Below are positions 62,862 to 64,000 of a stretch of DNA of 64,000 nucleotides, piece by piece; within the stretch, counting starts at the first letter, position 1; the number at the start of each line of letters is the position of its first letter. The DNA lies in assembly GCA_013373125.1 (NCBI GenBank), contig JABXIK010000040.1, positions 1-64,000 of the forward strand. Reading direction: 5' to 3'. This DNA comes from Gammaproteobacteria bacterium (GTDB lineage Bacteria; Pseudomonadota; Gammaproteobacteria; Pseudomonadales; Oceanobacteraceae). A model generated the notes under the pieces. That model did no database searches. It was not told the DNA's origin and saw nothing but the letters and a program-made list of their open reading frames with translations. Position numbers and translations under genes: made by a program.

Positions 62862-63974
62862 ATGGCCGATTTCGTTTTTTACAAACAACTGATTAATCAC
62901 TTAGATAGTTCGATTTTAGTTTTAGATGAGGCATTAACGGTTCGCTACTTAAATCCAGCAGCCGAAGCATTATTGCAAGTCAGTGGTCGTCGCTGCGTGG
63001 GCGTCCCCGCTGAAATGGTGTTCCTAGACGTACAACAAGATCTTCAAACCCTTGAAGATTCATTACAGCAGGAAACGTCCTTCACCAAACGTGAAGCTGA
63101 AGTGCGTTTAATGAATCAACAGGTGATTACTCTGGATTACAGTGTATCTCCGGTTGAGTTTGAAAAAACCATGTGCCTTGTGGTGGAGATGCATCCCAGA
63201 GACCGCTTGATGCGCATCAGTCGAGAAGAAGAACTGATCACGGCTCAAGCCACCACCCAAGCCTTAGTCAGAGGCATGGCCCATGAAATTAAAAACCCCT
63301 TAGGTGGGATTCGTGGCAGTGCGCAATTATTAGAGCGCATGCTAGAAAATGCAGAATTAAAAGAGTTCACCCAAATCATCATTGATGAGGTGGATCGCTT
63401 ACGAAATTTAGTCGATAAGATGTTAGGCCCTAATAAATTACTGGAGCGCCTTGATACTAACATCCACGAAGTTTTAGAACGGGTACACAGTTTAATCAGT
63501 GTCGAGTCGGAAGGACGTTTACGTTTACGCCGCGACTATGACCCAAGTATCCCAGAATTTTTAGCCGACAAAGAACAATTGATTCAGGTGGTTTTGAATA
63601 TCACGCGTAATGCCATGCAAGCATTATTAGCACAAGAATCTCCTGAATATTTTCCAGAAATTACGCTTAAAACTCGGGCCATTCGACAATTCACTATTGG
63701 CCATACCAAACACAGATTGGTTTTACATTTAAGCATTATTGATAACGGCCCAGGGATTCCTGACAACATAAGAGAAAGTTTATTTTTTCCTATGGTCAGT
63801 GGGCGAGCAGAAGGAACAGGGTTAGGCCTTTCCATTGCACAATCCATTGTGAACCAGCACCAGGGCATCATCGAATGCGATAGTGCACCTGGAAAAACAC
63901 AATTTTCTATCTATCTGCCACTTGAGCTCAGTCTTGATGACTATCAATCTCAAGCACAGAAAAATATTTTTTAA
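62862..63974 (+). CDS. glnL: Nitrogen regulation sensor histidine kinase NtrB (GlnL)
   Basis: LDSSILVLDEALTVRYLNPAAEALLQVSGRR PAS; VRGMAHEIKNPLGGIRGSAQLLERML H-box; start at 62862. Confidence 0.95.
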   Translation: MADFVFYKQLINHLDSSILVLDEALTVRYLNPAAEALLQVSGRRCVGVPAEMVFLDVQQDLQTLEDSLQQETSFTKREAEVRLMNQQVITLDYSVSPVEFEKTMCLVVEMHPRDRLMRISREEELITAQATTQALVRGMAHEIKNPLGGIRGSAQLLERMLENAELKEFTQIIIDEVDRLRNLVDKMLGPNKLLERLDTNIHEVLERVHSLISVESEGRLRLRRDYDPSIPEFLADKEQLIQVVLNITRNAMQALLAQESPEYFPEITLKTRAIRQFTIGHTKHRLVLHLSIIDNGPGIPDNIRESLFFPMVSGRAEGTGLGLSIAQSIVNQHQGIIECDSAPGKTQFSIYLPLELSLDDYQSQAQKNIF

Positions 63975-63990
63975 ACATTGGGACTAAACC

Positions 63991-64000
63991 ATGAATAAAG
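63991..64000 (+). CDS. Start of a gene cut by the window edge, probably ntrC (glnG)
   Basis: ATGAATAAAG 16 bp after ntrB; identity inferred only from the usual ntrB-ntrC order. Confidence 0.4.

Overview
64 kb of gammaproteobacterial chromosome. The gene content (AlkB, FadL-like porin, T2SS-type ATPase, lipase/foldase, many c-di-GMP proteins) suggests a marine Oceanospirillales-like organism; this is inference. The window is mostly conserved housekeeping and signalling genes: a partial cytochrome bd operon with a GbsR/MarR regulator, a YebC-family protein, a ModF-like ABC ATPase, an alkane hydroxylase (alkB) locus with AraC regulator and FadL-like porin, an RsgA paralogue, argE/argA, ilvD, a lipase plus lipase foldase, a hybrid kinase and LuxR regulator, a run of three diguanylate cyclases, folA-thyA-lgt-TSUP, ptsP-rppH, typA/bipA, and glnA-ntrB with the likely start of ntrC at the right edge. 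I see no rRNA, tRNA, CRISPR, prophage or transposase. I found no clear novel multi-gene system. The more unusual signals are: a perfect 26-bp palindrome in front of the GbsR-cyd operon; interleaved inverted repeats covering the ribosome-binding site of an M20 peptidase; an attenuator-like leader with a mini-ORF before an rsgA paralogue; a perfect 16-copy heptanucleotide array directly after that gene; a truncated GIY-YIG reading frame beside a palindromic-repeat-like sequence; two sub-60-aa ORFs coupled to a TIGR01777 gene; and a tandem duplication of the glnA 3' end plus terminator. All homology calls are by recognition from translated sequence; no searches were run.
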